Shown here one piece after another: positions 60,880 through 64,000 of a stretch of 64,000 bases of DNA; the first letter of the stretch is position 1, and the number at the start of each line of letters is the position of its first letter. This DNA comes from Cycas panzhihuaensis (Eukaryota; Cycadophyta): the NCBI GenBank assembly GCA_023213395.1, contig CM041465.1, forward strand, positions 34,913,741-34,977,740. The letters run 5' to 3'. The translations under genes were made by a program, and so were the position numbers. A model generated the notes under the pieces. The model was not told where the DNA came from. It was given only the letters and a program-made list of their open reading frames with translations, and ran no database searches.

Positions 60880-63800
60880 TTCTCCTCCATAATGACTAAT
60901 GTGAAGAACTCCTAACTTGACTCTAAATTTCTAAAATTTAATTTTGGCTAATGCTTTCATGAAGATGTTTGTCACTTGGTCTTCAGTGCTGCAATATGCT
61001 AATTTAATTTCTCCTGCTTGTACTAACTCTTGAATAAAGTGATATTGTGTCTTAATATGTTTTGTTTTGCCATGGAAAATTGGGTTCTTTGCCATCTATA
61101 TTATACTCTAATTATCACACCAAATTCTTATAGGTCCTTTCTGCTTTTAGCTAAAAGTCTTATAATAGTCTTCTTAACCATACTATTTCACATGCGCCAA
61201 CGATCGCCGCTTTTATATTCTACTTTACCTATAGATAGAGTGACAATATTTTGTTTCTTAGTGCTTCATACTATAGATGTCGAACCTATACTGAACATGT
61301 AACCTGAAGTTAATTTTATATCATCAATGTCACCTGCTCAATCTAAATCTCTATAGCCTACAATTAGAAGTTTGATGAAGCTTTATAGTAAAGACCATAT
61401 TCTGAAGTACCTTTTAATGAAGAATTCTTTTAGCTGCTTACCAATGAGTAGTCTTTGGGTCTTGTATGAATCTGGATACAATGCTAACTAAATGTGTTAT
61501 GTCTGGTTGAGTGGATGTCAAGTAGATCAAATTGCCAATTAACTGTCTGTAGAGTGTAAGATCAATTAGTGTAGCATCATCTGATTTAGAAAGCTTAATT
61601 TTATTTCTATTGGTGTTGCCAATGATTTGCAATTAATCATCCTAAACTTTTATAATAGATCTAGGATATATTTTTGTTGGGATATGAAGATGTCATTTTT
61701 ATCTTGCCATACCTCCAAGCCTAGGAAGTAATGTATTAATCACAAATATCTCATTTCAAACTCCTTACACATGGATTCCTTAAAGTTTCACAATAGATAA
61801 GAGTCATTTCCAGTGTAGACAAGATCATCCATATAGAGTCCTATAATTAGGATAAAATCTCCCTTGATTTTGATGCAGCAATTTGGGTCTATTTGAGATC
61901 TTTCAAAGCCTTGATCTCTAAAGTATTTGTAAATTTAAGAATACCAAGCCTTGGGTGCTTGTTTCAAATTATAAAGTGTCTTTTTAAGTTTGTACACTTT
62001 GTTTTCTTCTCCCCTGGCTTCAAAATTGATGGGTTAAGAGACATAGATATCCTCTTTAATATAACCATTGAGGAAAGCACTTTTGACGTCTATTTGATAG
62101 AATTTCTATCCCATTTGGGCTACCAAACTCATCATCATTTGAATCGTTTCCATTCAAGCAATGGGAGCAAATATTTCATTATAATCAATGCCTTCTCTTT
62201 GGGTATAACCTTTGGTGACCAATCTAGCTTTGTATTTATCGATTGATTCGTTTGAGTAAAACTTGGTTTTATAAATCCACTTAGTTCCAATTGCTCTTTT
62301 ATTTGGAAGTAAGTTAACCAATTCCTATGTGTAATTTTTAATAACTGAGTGATATTCTTCTTCCATCACCTTTCTCTAAAAGTTATGTGTATTAGCCTCA
62401 TCAAAAGTTTGAGGCTCATGGGACTCCAAAACTTTGCTCATAAGGTTAAAGTTTACCCTATGTGAGTGAGTGGTTCTTTGATTGTTATCCAAAATATTGC
62501 CTACATCATGATTCCTTTGAACCCATTTCAAAAGATTTTGTGGTGGAGGTTGAGAAGAAGTTCTCTCCTTATTTAGTTCATTGATGACTCATCTAGAGTT
62601 AAATACAGAAGGCATATATTTTGATTTGGTGGGCTTGTCAATATTAATTATTACCTCTTTATTCTTTTCTTGATTATCTTGATAACAAGCACCTTCCTGA
62701 AACTTAACATCTCTACTCAACATGACCCTCTTTGACTTAAGATCATAGACTTTGTATGATTTAGAAGTTTTACTATATCCAGGAAATATGCACTTTATAC
62801 TATGGTCATCCAACTTATATCTCCTTTGGTCAGGAACATGTGCATAGGCTAGGTACCTAAAGACTCTTGAGTGATATATGTTTGGCTTATAGCCTGTCCA
62901 AGATTCTTAAGGTGTCTTCCACCTTAGGGCTTTGGTGGAGCACCTATTGAGGAGATAAACTGATGTATGAACTACTTTTTCCAAAAACTCATGGCCCAAG
63001 TTTTTATCCTTCAGCATATACCTTGTTATTTCTACGATGATGCAATTTTTCCTTTCTACTATACTGTTTTATTATGGGGTGTAGGGATTGGTGAGTTACC
63101 TTCTAATCCTATGATGTACACAATATGCCTTAAATTCATTGGAGATAAATTCTCCCCCATTGACAGATCTTAGATAGAGAAGTTTGTGCCCACTTTATCG
63201 CTCCATAAAGGTTTTGAAATTAACAAAGTATTGAAAAGCATTTAATTTAAACTTAAAGAAGAATACTCGCATCTTCCTAGTATAGTTATCAATGAATGTA
63301 ATGAAATAGTATGTACCTACCAATGAGGGGACATCCATAGACCACATATATCTATATAGACTAGCTGAAGTGGACCAATTGGTCGATGACTAAAATTTAG
63401 AAAGCTTTCCCTATGTTGTTTACCAAGTAGGCATCCCTCACATATGGTTTTGTCCACTTTGATATTAAGCAACCCATTAACCATGTCCATTCTTTTTATT
63501 AGGGCCAAACTGCTATAGTTGAGGTGTCTAAATCTCCTATTCCATAAGTCACTATCTAATTTGACTATAGTTCTTAAGGCATAGGTATTTGATGGAGTAA
63601 GGACAAGTTTAAGCAACTTATCTTTTATCATTTTGCCTTCTGTAACAATTGCCTTATTTCTCCTCTTGTCCTTAATTATACACTTACCATTGTCAAAGAT
63701 GACCTTGTAATTATGACCCATTATCTGCCCTACTGATAATAGATTTTTTGTTAAGGAAAAAACATATAATACATCATCAAGGTATCTATACTCTCCTATA

Positions 63801-64000
63801 TCTGTCATGAGAGCTATATTACCTCTACCAACTGATTCATGGATGTACCATCTCTAAACATTATTGAACCTCTTTTACTTTTATCCAAGGTACAAAATAG
63901 ATATTCCTTATAATTCATATGGGTGGAGCAACTCGAGTCAATGTACCAACTATCATCTTCTTCTTCTTTGGTACTAAAATTAGATAAGAATAGTCTATCA
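60516..64000 (-). mobile_element. Copia D, second copy, cut by window end
   Basis: 3' LTR at 60,516-60,879 preceded by target site ttaac (60,511-60,515), RT with YMDD box at 61,824-61,835, integrase C-terminus (62,589-62,813) and zinc/core segment (63,317-63,808). The PR-INT frame is shorter than in copy 1 because single bases are missing (catagaccacat for cataggaccacat; catggatgtacc for catgggatgtacc). Confidence 0.92.

Overview
The window reads as nuclear DNA from a land plant, most likely a seed plant with a large, repeat-rich genome. Nearly everything recognisable is LTR retrotransposon: Ty1/copia elements primed by initiator tRNA-Met (primer sites close to tggtatcagagc), Ty3/gypsy chromovirus remnants, and Tat-like Ty3/gypsy elements. 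I found no convincing host gene, no tRNA or rRNA, no CRISPR array, and no prokaryotic signal. Almost all coding regions are broken by stops and frameshifts, many of the C-to-T / G-to-A type expected from cytosine methylation and deamination.

Layout. 1-6,633: a GC-rich Tat-like gypsy element on the minus strand (gag, protease, leader and probable 5' LTR; pol lies off the left edge). At about 6,634 composition switches abruptly to AT-rich. 6,634-8,170: 3' part of a chromovirus on the plus strand (integrase, GPY/F, chromodomain-like tail, LTR start). About 9,840-11,080+: gag and primer site of another chromovirus on the minus strand. 12,574-17,863: 5' two thirds of a copia element on the minus strand (copia A). 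17,864-32,345: an old plus-strand copia (copia C) interrupted by two antisense copia insertions, copia B (18,084-22,737, internally deleted, with long TA arrays) and copia D (23,363-31,584). Each insertion has paired LTRs and a 5-bp target duplication, and removing each one restores the host integrase reading frame. 33,011-40,556: a structurally complete copia (copia E, same family as A) with two roughly 297-bp LTRs and target duplication agtta. About 44,100-52,850: an AT-decayed, plus-strand relative of the first gypsy element, with gag, protease, RT, RNase H and integrase, then a second archaeal-type RNase H downstream of integrase.

52,851-53,350 is a 500-N assembly gap. Everything after it (53,351-64,000) is a direct near-copy of 16,135-26,850. 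Differences concentrate next to the gap and look like uncorrected long-read errors, often at CAG/CTG, so this is more likely a false or haplotype duplication than a biological one, though a real 37-kb repeat is not excluded.

The most interesting biology is the dual RNase H gypsy element with the second RNase H placed after integrase, the fully resolvable nested copia cluster, a long conserved leader shared by copia A and E, and repeated loss of the catalytic integrase glutamate at a deamination-prone codon. I found no wholly new type of system.
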